Assembly (NCBI GenBank): GCA_003577275.1
Contig: QEVO01000003.1
Coordinates: 1 to 64,000 of the forward strand
Direction of reading: 5' to 3'
DNA: 64,000 bases
From: Pseudomonadota bacterium
GTDB lineage: Bacteria > Pseudomonadota > Alphaproteobacteria > Sphingomonadales > Govanellaceae
Part shown: in pieces, positions 26,996-34,939 of the stretch
Position numbering within the stretch: the first letter of the stretch is position 1
Layout of the letters: every line of letters begins with the position of its first letter
Translations under genes and position numbers: made by a program
Notes under the pieces: generated by a model
The model's database searches: none
What the model was told of the DNA's origin: nothing
What the model saw: the letters and a program-made list of their open reading frames with translations, nothing else

Positions 26996-27598
26996 ATGCA
27001 GGATGCCGACCAGCGGGGGGGCGTGTCGGAACTGAGATCGCCTACGGACCCTATCGGGGCGCATCACGCCGCGCTGCTCCGCCGCGTCGCTGAAGCCGGC
27101 GACAAATCCGCCTTCGCCGACCTTTACACCTACTATGCGCCGCGCCTGAAGACCTACCTGCGCCGCCTCGGCAGCAGCGACGCCGCGGCCGAAGAATTGG
27201 TGCAGGAGGTGATGCTGCAGGTGTGGCGCAAGGCCGCCCTGTTTGATCCCGCCCGGGCGGCGGTGACCACCTGGATTTTCACCATCGCCCGCAACAAGCG
27301 GATCGACGCCCTGCGCCGCGATCGGCGACCGGCGCTTGAGGCAGGCGATCCTCCGCCGGCAGTCTTCGATGCGCCGCCGGCGGAGCGGGCGCTGGAGCTT
27401 GCCTATAATAGCGAACGGCTGCAGGATGCGCTGCAAACCCTGCCGGAAAACCAGGCGACGGTCATCAGCATGTCGTTCCTGGAAGACAAGACTCACAACA
27501 TGATCGCTGATGAGCTTGATATTCCCTTGGGCACGGTAAAATCGCGCCTGCGGCTGGCGTTTCGCCGCCTGCGGAATGTGCTTGGAGATTTTGCGTGA
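26996..27598 (+). CDS. rpoE: ECF sigma factor of the RpoE/ChrR group
   Basis: A 200-residue ECF sigma factor. Region 2 is ADLYTYYAPRLKTYLRRLG through EELVQEVMLQVWRKA and TWIFTIARNKRIDALRR. Region 4 contains LPENQATVISMSFLEDKTHN and IPLGTVKSRLRLAFRRLR. The ATG at 26996 follows GGTGGGGGCGG; the frame is open from 26915, but that lies at the predicted transcription start. The stop overlaps the GTG of the ChrR-like gene. In Rhodobacter the pair responds to singlet oxygen; the same trigger here is inferred. Confidence 0.92.
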   Translation: MQDADQRGGVSELRSPTDPIGAHHAALLRRVAEAGDKSAFADLYTYYAPRLKTYLRRLGSSDAAAEELVQEVMLQVWRKAALFDPARAAVTTWIFTIARNKRIDALRRDRRPALEAGDPPPAVFDAPPAERALELAYNSERLQDALQTLPENQATVISMSFLEDKTHNMIADELDIPLGTVKSRLRLAFRRLRNVLGDFA

Positions 27599-28260
27599 AC
27601 CCTCGCCATCACCCCGCGAGCGATTGGCTGCTGGCGCTGGGCGCCGGCACGCTTGATGAAGCCCAGGCCGCGGTGGTGGCGGCTCATGCGGAGTGGTGCC
27701 CCGACTGCCGCGCCAAGGTTGATTGCGCCGAAGCCATCGGCGGCGCGATGCTCGCCTCCTTGCCGCCATCGGCGATGTCGGCGGGCGCGTTTGCCCGCTT
27801 TCTTCAGCGCATGGCGGCGGCTGATAACCTGCGGGAGCAGGGATCGGCAGCCCCCCTTAATGGCTTTGCGCACAGCGGCCTGCCGCTCAGCTTGGCGAAA
27901 ATAGTGCCGCACGGCATCGATGTCCTGCCCTGGAAGCGCCTCGCGCCGGGGGTGCGAGGGGTGCGCCTGCCGATACACAGTCGGCATGGCATCCAGTTGT
28001 GCCTGTTTGAGGCGGAACCCGGCGCCGTCTTTGACAGCCATACCCATGGCGGCAGCGAGATGAGCCTGGTATTGCGCGGCGCCTATCATGTCAATGGTTT
28101 GCGATTCGGGCCCGGCGACAGCGAGGACAGCGAGCCGGGCAGCCGCCACATGGCGGTCGCCGATCCGGAGGAAGGATGCCTGTGCGTGGCCTTCATCGAA
28201 GGCGCCAACCGGCCCGATGGCATCCTGGCCAGACTCCTGCAGCCGTTCAAGGGATTATAA
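27595..28260 (+). CDS. chrR: ChrR-like zinc-binding anti-sigma factor
   Basis: A 221-residue ChrR protein. The N-terminal anti-sigma domain has the zinc motif AHAEWCPDCRAKV (HxxxCxxC). The C-terminal cupin shows HTHGGSEMSLVLRGAYH with histidines and an acidic residue as metal ligands, and ends GCLCVAFIEG. It starts at GTG 27595, overlapping the sigma-factor stop by 4 nt. ChrR holds RpoE inactive until oxidative stress disrupts the complex. The cupin domain is needed for the stress response in Rhodobacter. Confidence 0.92.
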   Translation: MNPRHHPASDWLLALGAGTLDEAQAAVVAAHAEWCPDCRAKVDCAEAIGGAMLASLPPSAMSAGAFARFLQRMAAADNLREQGSAAPLNGFAHSGLPLSLAKIVPHGIDVLPWKRLAPGVRGVRLPIHSRHGIQLCLFEAEPGAVFDSHTHGGSEMSLVLRGAYHVNGLRFGPGDSEDSEPGSRHMAVADPEEGCLCVAFIEGANRPDGILARLLQPFKGL

Positions 28261-28317
28261 CAGCCGCTTTTCCCCGCCGTTGCCTGCCGCTACAATCGGC
28301 ATGGCGGGGGAACTTTG

Positions 28318-28803
28318 ATGAAGCTCGACCAGATCGACCTGAAAATTCTGTCGGCATTGCAACGCGAAGGACGGGCCACCAAGACCCGGGTGGCGGAGCT
28401 TGTGGGGTTATCGCCCAGCCCCTGCCATGAGCGCATCAGGCGCCTGGAGAGGGCCGGCTACATCCGCGGCTATCATGCCGAGATCGACATCGACAAGCTC
28501 GCCCGGCCGCAGTTGGTGATCGTCGAGATTTGTCTGAAAAGCCATGACGCCGGTGATTTCGAGCGCTTTCGCCGCCACATCACGGGGGTGCCGGAAGTGT
28601 TGGAATGCTACCAGACCAGCGGCGTCGTCGATTTCATCCTCAAGGTGGTCGCGCCCAGCATCGAGGCCTACCAGACGCTGATGGATCGCCTGCTGGATGC
28701 CGATATCGCCATCGGCCGCTTCAATACCTGCGTCGTCACCAAGCCGGTCAAGCGCTACGGCCCCTATCCTATCGACCTCTTGGCGTCGCCGGATCAGGAA
28801 TAG
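28318..28803 (+). CDS. Lrp/AsnC-family transcriptional regulator
   Basis: A 161-residue Lrp-type regulator. The N-terminal winged helix-turn-helix reads DQIDLKILSALQREGR, VAELVGLSPSPCHERIRRLE and GYIRGYHAEID. The C-terminal ligand-binding (RAM) domain contains FRRHITGVPEVLECYQTSG and VDFILKVVAPSIEAYQTLMD. A GGGGGA ribosome site lies before ATG 28318. It sits 141 nt upstream of alanine dehydrogenase in the same direction. Lrp homologues often activate ald in response to alanine, so local control is likely. Confidence 0.93.
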   Translation: MKLDQIDLKILSALQREGRATKTRVAELVGLSPSPCHERIRRLERAGYIRGYHAEIDIDKLARPQLVIVEICLKSHDAGDFERFRRHITGVPEVLECYQTSGVVDFILKVVAPSIEAYQTLMDRLLDADIAIGRFNTCVVTKPVKRYGPYPIDLLASPDQE

Positions 28804-28810
28804 CCGCGGA

Positions 28811-28856
28811 AAAAACCACTGCCGCGCGGCGCTAGCGCGGTAAAAACCACTTGCCG
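28811..28856 (+). promoter_or_regulatory. Helically phased direct repeats upstream of ald
   Basis: AAAAACCACTGCCG (28811-28824) and AAAAACCACTTGCCG (28842-28856) are direct repeats 31 bp apart, three helical turns. A GC-rich inverted repeat (CCGCGC...GCGCGG) lies between. Phased repeats on one DNA face are what Lrp-family octamers bind, and the adjacent gene encodes such a regulator. Confidence 0.5.
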
Positions 28857-28944
28857 TAAGGGAAACTTCAGCAACCTCTCCACGGGCAGGCGGCATATAA
28901 TTCCCGTTCTGCGAGGTTTTTGCCGCAACAAGGAGATAGAGACA

Positions 28945-30063
28945 ATGCTGATCGGTGTACCAAAGGAAATCAAGGTCAAAGAGTTTCGCGTCGGCATGGT
29001 GCCGGGCAGCGTGCGCGAATTTATCGCCGCCGGCCATCAGGTGCTGGTGGAAACCAACGCCGGCGCTGGCATCGGCATCAATGACGCCGATTACATCGCC
29101 GCCGGCGCCAAGATCGCCAAAACCGCCGCCGAGGTCTTCGCCAAAGCCGACATGATCATCAAGGTCAAGGAGCCGCAAGCAGAAGAATGCCGGATGCTGC
29201 GTCCTGACCAACTGCTCTTTACCTATCTGCACCTGGCGGCCGATCTCGACCAGGCCAAGGCGCTGCAAAAGTCGGGCGCGGTGGCCATTGCTTATGAAAC
29301 GGTGACCGATGCCGCCGGCCGCTTGCCGCTGCTGGCCCCCATGAGCGAGGTCGCCGGCCGGATGTCGATCCAGGTCGGCGCGTACTGTCTGCAAAAAGCC
29401 AACGGCGGCTCCGGCGTGCTGTTGGGCGGCGTGCCCGGCGTGCCTGCCGGCAAGGTGGTGATCGTCGGCGGCGGCGTTGCCGGCACCAACGCCTTGCGCA
29501 TGGCGGTGGGGCTGGAGGCCCATGTCACCATTTTCGATAAGTCCATCGACCGCCTGCGTCAGCTCGACGCCGAATTCGGCGGCCGCATCAATGTGGTCTA
29601 CGCGACGGCGACGGCAATCAGGGAAGCGGCGGCGGAAGCCGACTTAGTGGTTGGCGCCGTATTGGTGCCGGGCGCGGCTGCGCCCAAGGTGCTCAATCGT
29701 TCCGACTTGAAAGCCATGCAGCCGGGCTCGGTGCTGGTGGATATTTCCATCGATCAAGGCGGCTGTTTTGAAACCTCGCGGCCGACCACCCATGACGATC
29801 CGACCTACGTGGTCGATGGCATCGTGCATTACTGCGTCACCAACATGCCGGGCGCGGTGCCGCGCACGTCGGCGTTCGCCTTGAACAACGCCGTACTGCC
29901 CTATGCGCTGGAGCTTGCCAACAAGGGCTACAAGCAGGCGCTGATGGAAAACCGTCACCTTCGCAACGGTCTGAACGTTTATAAGGGACAGATCACCAAT
30001 CACGCCGTGGCGGAAGCGCTTGATCTTGAGTACGTGGCGGAGATCAAGGAATTCGCTGCGTAA
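28945..30063 (+). CDS. ald: Alanine dehydrogenase
   Basis: A 372-residue NAD-dependent alanine dehydrogenase, interconverting L-alanine with pyruvate and ammonia. Hallmarks are MLIGVPKEIKVKEFRVG at the N-terminus, the catalytic lysine in KVKEPQAEE, LLFTYLHLAAD with the catalytic histidine, the Rossmann motif VVIVGGGVAGTNA, and SVLVDISIDQGGCFETSRPT. Full family length. AAGGAGATAG lies before the ATG. Likely controlled by the upstream Lrp-type regulator. Confidence 0.97.
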   Translation: MLIGVPKEIKVKEFRVGMVPGSVREFIAAGHQVLVETNAGAGIGINDADYIAAGAKIAKTAAEVFAKADMIIKVKEPQAEECRMLRPDQLLFTYLHLAADLDQAKALQKSGAVAIAYETVTDAAGRLPLLAPMSEVAGRMSIQVGAYCLQKANGGSGVLLGGVPGVPAGKVVIVGGGVAGTNALRMAVGLEAHVTIFDKSIDRLRQLDAEFGGRINVVYATATAIREAAAEADLVVGAVLVPGAAAPKVLNRSDLKAMQPGSVLVDISIDQGGCFETSRPTTHDDPTYVVDGIVHYCVTNMPGAVPRTSAFALNNAVLPYALELANKGYKQALMENRHLRNGLNVYKGQITNHAVAEALDLEYVAEIKEFAA

Positions 30064-30086
30064 GGAGTTTGGCAAACTCACCCACC

Positions 30087-30173
30087 GTCATCGCGAGCCG
30101 CTGTCAAGCGGCGCGGCGATCCAGAATTTTAGGAATCTGGATTGCCTCGCCCTTGTCAGGGCTCGCAATTGAC
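30087..30173. repeat. Palindromic intergenic repeat (GTCATCGCGAG type)
   Basis: The left half, GTCATCGCGAGCC...GGCGATCCAG (30087-30124), and the right half, CTGGATTGCCTCG...CTCGCAATTGAC (30137-30173), form imperfect inverted repeats related to the pair at 20622-20775. It fills the gap between convergent ald and the TetR gene. Confidence 0.8.
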
Positions 30174-30176
30174 GAC

Positions 30177-30914
30177 TTACTTGTCCTTGGCGCTTAAGGT
30201 CATCGCCGCCAAGTTTGCGAACTTGCCGATGTCGGCGGCGGAAGGATTACGCAGGTAAATGGCGCGAAACCACATGATAGAAAGAAAGCGCGCCACATGC
30301 TCCGGCGTGGGAAGTTCCGCCAACAGCGCCGGATTGCGCTCGACATAAACCTCGAACAGAAATTTATCAACCATGCCGCCCACGGCGAAGGCCACCGCCA
30401 GCGCTTCGCCGTCGCTCAACTTGGCGTCCGGGCAGCGGCGGCGAATGGTCTCGGCGATGCGTTGGTTCCAGTCGCGGTTGACGCGGCTGTAGAGATCATG
30501 AAATTCGGGGTGCTCCTCGTCGAAATGCACCAGCGCCCGGATCAGTCCCGGGTGATCGCGGTAGAAGGTGGCGAACAGCAGATTGGCGTGATAGAGCGCC
30601 GCGAACGGCTCGTGGGGCCGCGCCGGATCGCCTTCGATGGCGGTGCGGATATCGATGACGTCGCGCAAGGCCTGGAACACCAGGTCGGCCTTGTCGTGGA
30701 AATAATGATAAACGAGGCTGATGTTGACATCGGCTTCCTTGGCGATGTCATTCAGGCGCAGCGCGCGGTAGCCCTTATGCTCCAAGGCCCGCAACGCCGC
30801 CGCCTTGAGATTGTCCCGGCTTTTCGAGCCCTTGCGAGTGGGCGGGACCGAGGCCTTGGCGAGGGTGCGGCGCGGCCGCTTGAGGCGCGCCACCACGCCG
30901 GCGCGGCGCGCCAT
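30177..30914 (-). CDS. TetR-family transcriptional regulator
   Basis: About 245 residues. A basic N-terminal tail (RRAGVVARLKRPRR) precedes the TetR helix-turn-helix, SRDNLKAAALRALEHKGYRA then LNDIAKEADVNISLVYHYFHDKADL. The ligand domain is helical and not similar to a class I can name. The start is uncertain: ATG 30914 is used, but GTG 30944 and TTG 30980 are in frame and no candidate has a strong ribosome site. It lies downstream of the FAD monooxygenase genes on the same strand and probably regulates them. Confidence 0.88.
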   Translation of the reverse strand: MARRAGVVARLKRPRRTLAKASVPPTRKGSKSRDNLKAAALRALEHKGYRALRLNDIAKEADVNISLVYHYFHDKADLVFQALRDVIDIRTAIEGDPARPHEPFAALYHANLLFATFYRDHPGLIRALVHFDEEHPEFHDLYSRVNRDWNQRIAETIRRRCPDAKLSDGEALAVAFAVGGMVDKFLFEVYVERNPALLAELPTPEHVARFLSIMWFRAIYLRNPSAADIGKFANLAAMTLSAKDK

Positions 30915-31023
30915 GCGGGCCGATGGATCATGATTTCGTGTCACAGCATTCCCAGACAGTTTTGAAATAGCGTTCAACAATATCGGGGAAGTTTCTGACC
31001 GACAACAGGAAAACAGCAGCCGC

Positions 31024-31038
31024 TTAGAGATACTCTAA
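31024..31038. promoter_or_regulatory. Palindromic candidate TetR operator
   Basis: TTAGAGATACTCTAA is a perfect inverted repeat (TTAGAG-ATA-CTCTAA). It lies between the DUF2783 stop and the TetR gene start, where an autoregulatory operator would be expected. Confidence 0.5.
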
Positions 31039-31072
31039 ATTTCGCCGTCCGGGTAGCCGCAAAAAGGAGCCC

Positions 31073-31279
31073 TCAGGTCCGGCCGGTGCGGATCGCCAGC
31101 GCCAGGGCTTCATCCAGCACCTTGCGATCGCCGATCTGGTTGGCGAGGATGAGGATCAGTCGGGCGTTTAAGCGCTGACTGGCCTCTTCCGACAGGCCGC
31201 GGTGGGCCTCGATCAGGGCTTCGTAAAAGCTATCGGGATCGCTGATGCGCGGGGTCAACGCCAGGGTCTCGCTGGTCAT
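31073..31279 (-). CDS. DUF2783 family small protein
   Basis: A 68-residue protein (ISDPDSFYEALIEAHRGLSE, then LNARLILILANQIGD). It is all-helical by appearance, without signal or membrane segment. It matches my recollection of DUF2783, a family found beside FAD-dependent hydroxylases; function unknown. Its start overlaps the stop of the upstream monooxygenase gene (ATGA), so the two are translated together and probably act together. Confidence 0.75.
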   Translation of the reverse strand: MTSETLALTPRISDPDSFYEALIEAHRGLSEEASQRLNARLILILANQIGDRKVLDEALALAIRTGRT

Positions 31280-32994
31280 GCCGCTGTCTCCTTGATCTGG
31301 GCGGGGGCGCGGTGGCCGGCGGCAAGGTCGCGGGCGCGGCGGATGGCTGCGATATCGGCGGCGCGCCAGCGCGCGGTGACATGATGGTCGGGACGCAACA
31401 GGTAGACCGTCCCCGGCCTGCCATCATAACGGCGAGCGAGGTGGCCGGCGGCATCCTCGATGACGGCAAGGCCCTGCGGCGCTGCATTAGGATTGCCGAT
31501 GGCGTAGACCGTCACTGGGATGGCGTCTTGGGCCATGGCCTTGGCGGTTTCCGCCATGGCCTTGTCGGCATCGGCGTCGCCGGCGAAGTAGAGGGCGGTA
31601 AAGCCGGTGCCCTTGTGGTTGACGCCGCCATTGTCGCGGGCGAGGAAAGTCAACAGCCACTCGTCTCGGCCATTGACGCGGATGCGGCCATCGGCCGCCG
31701 GCGCGCCGGGAACCATCTTGCCGGCAAAGGCGTCGCTGTCGGGCGTATTGAGGGCTGACTCGCGTAAAATAGCCGGCACCGACAGGCGGCCGCTGTTGAC
31801 GAACGGGCGGGCGAACGGCGCTTCCCGGGCCAGCTCCAGAACGGCGTTGCGGAAGGCGCGGCTGACGGCGCTTTTCGGAGTGATGAAATCGGTGGAGCGG
31901 GTAGAATTGAGGAGGTTCTCCTTGGCCGCGTACACCCGCTCGGCATCGTAACTGTCAAGGAGCGCCTCCGGCGCTTTGCCGGCCAGCACCAGTTGCAGCT
32001 TCCAGCCGAGATTGTCCGCATCCTGCACGCCGCTGTTGGCGCCCCGCGCGCCGAACGGCGACACCAGATGCGCCGAATCGCCGACGAAGATCACCCGGCC
32101 ATGGCGGAACTTGTCCAAACGCCGGCACTGGAAGGTGTAGATCGACAGCCACTCGAACTCAAAGTCGACGCCGGGCAGCGCGGCGCGCACCCGCTCGGCC
32201 ACCCGTTCGGGCTTCATCTCGGCGTCGCGGTCGATATCCCACCCCAATTGTAGGTCGAGCCGCCACACGTCGTCGGGCTGCTTGTGAAGGAGCGCCGACT
32301 GGCCGCGATTGAACGGCGGATCGAACCAGAACCGGCGCTCGGAGGGAAAGTCCTGCTTCATCTTGATATCGGCGATGAGGAAGTGGTCCTCGAACACCTG
32401 GCCCTCGAAATCGAGTCCCAGCATTTTGCGAATGGGGCTTCTCGAGCCATCGGCGGCGATCAGGTAATCGCAAGCCATCTCATAGCGGCCTTCGGGCGTA
32501 TCGACGGCGATGGTGACGCCCTTGGCCGCCGGCGTCACCTCGACCACGGTGTTTTTCCAACGGATTTCGCCGCCCAGTTCCTGGAGCCGCGCGATGAGGA
32601 ATTCTTCGTTGTAGTATTGCTGCAGGTTGATAAAGCCAGGGTACTTGTAGCCTTCCTCGTCCAGCATGTTGAAGGTATAGACGGGCTCGGGATCATCGCC
32701 GAAGAACACTTTGCCGACGTTCCAGGTGACGCCCTTGTTCAGCATCACCTCGCCGCATCCCAGGCGGTCCCAGATTTCCAGCGCCCGCTTGGCGTAGCAG
32801 ATGGCGCGCGAGCCGATACTCACCGTGTTGTCGTCATCCAGAACGACGGTGGCGATGCCGCGCTCCAACAGCTCGATCGCCATGGTCAGGCCCACCGGGC
32901 CGGCGCCAACGACGATCACCGGCAGGTGACCGCGCTTGCCGCTGTCAAGCTCCGGCGGCCGCTTGAAGGGATAGCTTCTGCGGGTCGCCATCAT
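31276..32994 (-). CDS. FAD-dependent aromatic monooxygenase (PheA/MhpA-like)
   Basis: About 572 residues, a class A flavoprotein hydroxylase. The FAD dinucleotide fold is PVIVVGAGPVGLTMAIELL. The DG motif is YLIAADGSRSPIRKMLGL, and the GD motif is RVIFVGDSAHLVSPFGARGA, NSGVQDADNLGWKL. A C-terminal thioredoxin-like region is present, as in phenol hydroxylases. The start overlaps the stop of the upstream metallo-beta-lactamase-fold gene. It likely adds oxygen to an aromatic acid or phenol; the substrate is not determinable. Confidence 0.9.
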   Translation of the reverse strand: MMATRRSYPFKRPPELDSGKRGHLPVIVVGAGPVGLTMAIELLERGIATVVLDDDNTVSIGSRAICYAKRALEIWDRLGCGEVMLNKGVTWNVGKVFFGDDPEPVYTFNMLDEEGYKYPGFINLQQYYNEEFLIARLQELGGEIRWKNTVVEVTPAAKGVTIAVDTPEGRYEMACDYLIAADGSRSPIRKMLGLDFEGQVFEDHFLIADIKMKQDFPSERRFWFDPPFNRGQSALLHKQPDDVWRLDLQLGWDIDRDAEMKPERVAERVRAALPGVDFEFEWLSIYTFQCRRLDKFRHGRVIFVGDSAHLVSPFGARGANSGVQDADNLGWKLQLVLAGKAPEALLDSYDAERVYAAKENLLNSTRSTDFITPKSAVSRAFRNAVLELAREAPFARPFVNSGRLSVPAILRESALNTPDSDAFAGKMVPGAPAADGRIRVNGRDEWLLTFLARDNGGVNHKGTGFTALYFAGDADADKAMAETAKAMAQDAIPVTVYAIGNPNAAPQGLAVIEDAAGHLARRYDGRPGTVYLLRPDHHVTARWRAADIAAIRRARDLAAGHRAPAQIKETAA

Positions 32995-33956
32995 TTCTTC
33001 GCCTCCGCCCGTTCCAAGGATTGCCACATCGCCTTGTCGCGCTCGGCGGTCCAGATCTGCGGGTCACGGATGCCGCGCGCTTCGTCATAGGCGCGGGTGA
33101 CATCGAACGGCAGGCAATGATCGAAGATCACCCATTGGCCGTATTTCGGCGCCAGCGCGGCGTACGTTTCCTGGTAGATGGCGTTCAAATCTTTTCCCGC
33201 CGCCGCGCCGTTTTTCACTGCGCCGAACATGTCGCGGATGAAGGCGCGGGTGCCGTCGATGGCGGCCTTGACGGTTTCCGGCGTGGTCAGCGCGTCGCCG
33301 CGTCCCGGCACCAGCGCCCGCGCGCCCAGCTTTTCTACGTTATCGAGGGTTGCCGGCCAATCGGTCAGATAGGCGTCGCCGGTATAGGGCGTCGCGCCAT
33401 ATTCCACCAGATCGCCGCTGAACAATACCTTTTCCTTGGGCAGCCAGGCGACGGTGTCGCCTTTGGTGTGGCCGCGGCCAAGCTGCATGAGTTTCACCTC
33501 GGTCTTGCCGAGATGGATCGTCAATTCGCCTTTAAAAACGATGCTCGGCCAGGTCAGCCCGGGAATGCTGGATGCGCCTTGGAACAGGCGGGGAAAGCGT
33601 TCCAGCTCCGATTTGTAATCCTGCGCCCCGCGCTCGACGATCAGGTCGTAGGTATCCTGGCTGGCGATGATGGCTTGCGCGCCGTAAGCGGACGCGCCCA
33701 GCACCCGCACCGCGTGATAATGGGTCAGCACCACGTACTTGATGGGCTTGTCGGTGACGGTGCGGATCTTGGCAATGACGTCCGCCGCCATGGCCGGCGT
33801 CGCCTGGGTGTCGAGCACCATCACGCCATCGTCGCCGATGATGACGCCGGTATTGGGGTCGCCCTCGGCGGTATAGGCGTAGGCGGTATCGGCGAGCTTG
33901 GTGAAGCTGACCTTCTTTTCTTCCAAATCACCTTGGCTGGCGAATGCTTTTGCCAT
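32991..33956 (-). CDS. Metallo-beta-lactamase-fold hydrolase with altered metal motif
   Basis: A 321-residue MBL-fold protein without signal peptide. The fold is clear: NTGVIIGDDGVMVLDTQ, then VVLTHYHAVRVLGASAYGA, GRGHTKGDTVAWLP, VLFSGDLVEYGATPY and a late histidine in FDHCLPFD. The usual HxHxDH motif reads HYHAVRV, so the Asp and third His of the second metal site are missing, while later metal ligands are kept. It is coupled to the FAD monooxygenase and likely hydrolyses a pathway intermediate, perhaps with one metal ion. Confidence 0.85.
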   Translation of the reverse strand: MAKAFASQGDLEEKKVSFTKLADTAYAYTAEGDPNTGVIIGDDGVMVLDTQATPAMAADVIAKIRTVTDKPIKYVVLTHYHAVRVLGASAYGAQAIIASQDTYDLIVERGAQDYKSELERFPRLFQGASSIPGLTWPSIVFKGELTIHLGKTEVKLMQLGRGHTKGDTVAWLPKEKVLFSGDLVEYGATPYTGDAYLTDWPATLDNVEKLGARALVPGRGDALTTPETVKAAIDGTRAFIRDMFGAVKNGAAAGKDLNAIYQETYAALAPKYGQWVIFDHCLPFDVTRAYDEARGIRDPQIWTAERDKAMWQSLERAEAKK

Positions 33957-34055
33957 CGGTCCCTCATCTTTCCATGCTAAATTTTATAGAATTATTACAA
34001 ACTATAGTGCCACGGCGGCAGGGTCCAGTCTGTCCTCATGGATGGGGACAGGGGA

Positions 34056-34904
34056 TCACCCGACGCTCGCCCGCTCGATGGCGGCCAGGCAGAGCGAGAA
34101 CAGCTCGTTCTGGGTGGCGACGCCGAGCTTATGATACGCCCGTTTGCGGTAGGTCGTCACGCTGGATGGCGCGATCCCCAGATCAAGGGCGATGGCTTCG
34201 CTGGTAAAGCCCAGGAGGACGCGGGCGCAGACCTCGCGCTCGCGGGTGGTCAGGCGGTCGAACGGCGGCGCGGCGCGGCCGATCACGGAATGGATGAGCG
34301 AGCGCGCGCCGCCGCCCTCAGGGGCCTGGCCGGCGGCAGGGTGCTCGCGCCGCATTTTGTAGTGGGCGGCGATCAGGCTGGTCACCAAGGGCAGGAAGTG
34401 CGTCAGCCGCCGCCAGTCCTCGGGCGAATAGCGGCCGCTGCCGCCCATGCGGTAGAAATTACAGTAGACCACCCCGGATTCCACGGCGGCGGCGACCGAG
34501 GCCTTGTCAATCAGATCATTCCGCTCGAAAAAATGCTGGCGATAGGCGGGGTCGTAGTCGCTTTTCAGATCCAGGGGGATGATCTCGGTGGCGGATGACG
34601 CGCCCTGGCGCAGCCCGGCCAAGGTGGCGAAATGGGGATCGTCGGCAAAATAGCCGCCGACATAGTCGCTGGCCAGTCGTTCGGCCCGCGACTTGGGCAT
34701 CTTGCTTTGCGTGAACAGGTGTTTGGCTCGGCCCTCGGGCGAGAAGGTGAACACCGCGCAGTGATCCACCGGCACGATGCGGTTTAATAGCCGCATCAGG
34801 TGATCGACGAAGGCCGGTTCTCCCAGCGCCTTCGTCACCTCGGTCAGATCATGCAGCCATTCGGGCGGTTCGGCAGCCAAGGCGGGTGTCCTATTTTGCC
34901 GCAT
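34056..34904 (-). CDS. LuxR-type transcriptional regulator
   Basis: A 282-residue regulator. The C-terminal LuxR/GerE helix-turn-helix reads LTTREREVCARVLLGFTSEA, then APSSVTTYRKRAYHKLGV. The N-terminal 200 residues form a sensory region that lacks the autoinducer-domain pattern I would expect (FFERNDLIDKASVAAAVESG is visible) and no receiver domain. It follows the M1 peptidase gene by 35 nt and precedes the MBL/FAD genes by about 100 nt, so it may control the catabolic cluster. Confidence 0.9.
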   Translation of the reverse strand: MRQNRTPALAAEPPEWLHDLTEVTKALGEPAFVDHLMRLLNRIVPVDHCAVFTFSPEGRAKHLFTQSKMPKSRAERLASDYVGGYFADDPHFATLAGLRQGASSATEIIPLDLKSDYDPAYRQHFFERNDLIDKASVAAAVESGVVYCNFYRMGGSGRYSPEDWRRLTHFLPLVTSLIAAHYKMRREHPAAGQAPEGGGARSLIHSVIGRAAPPFDRLTTREREVCARVLLGFTSEAIALDLGIAPSSVTTYRKRAYHKLGVATQNELFSLCLAAIERASVG

Positions 34905-34939
34905 TGATGTCGCGCACCATTCTTTGCTTGCGGATAATG

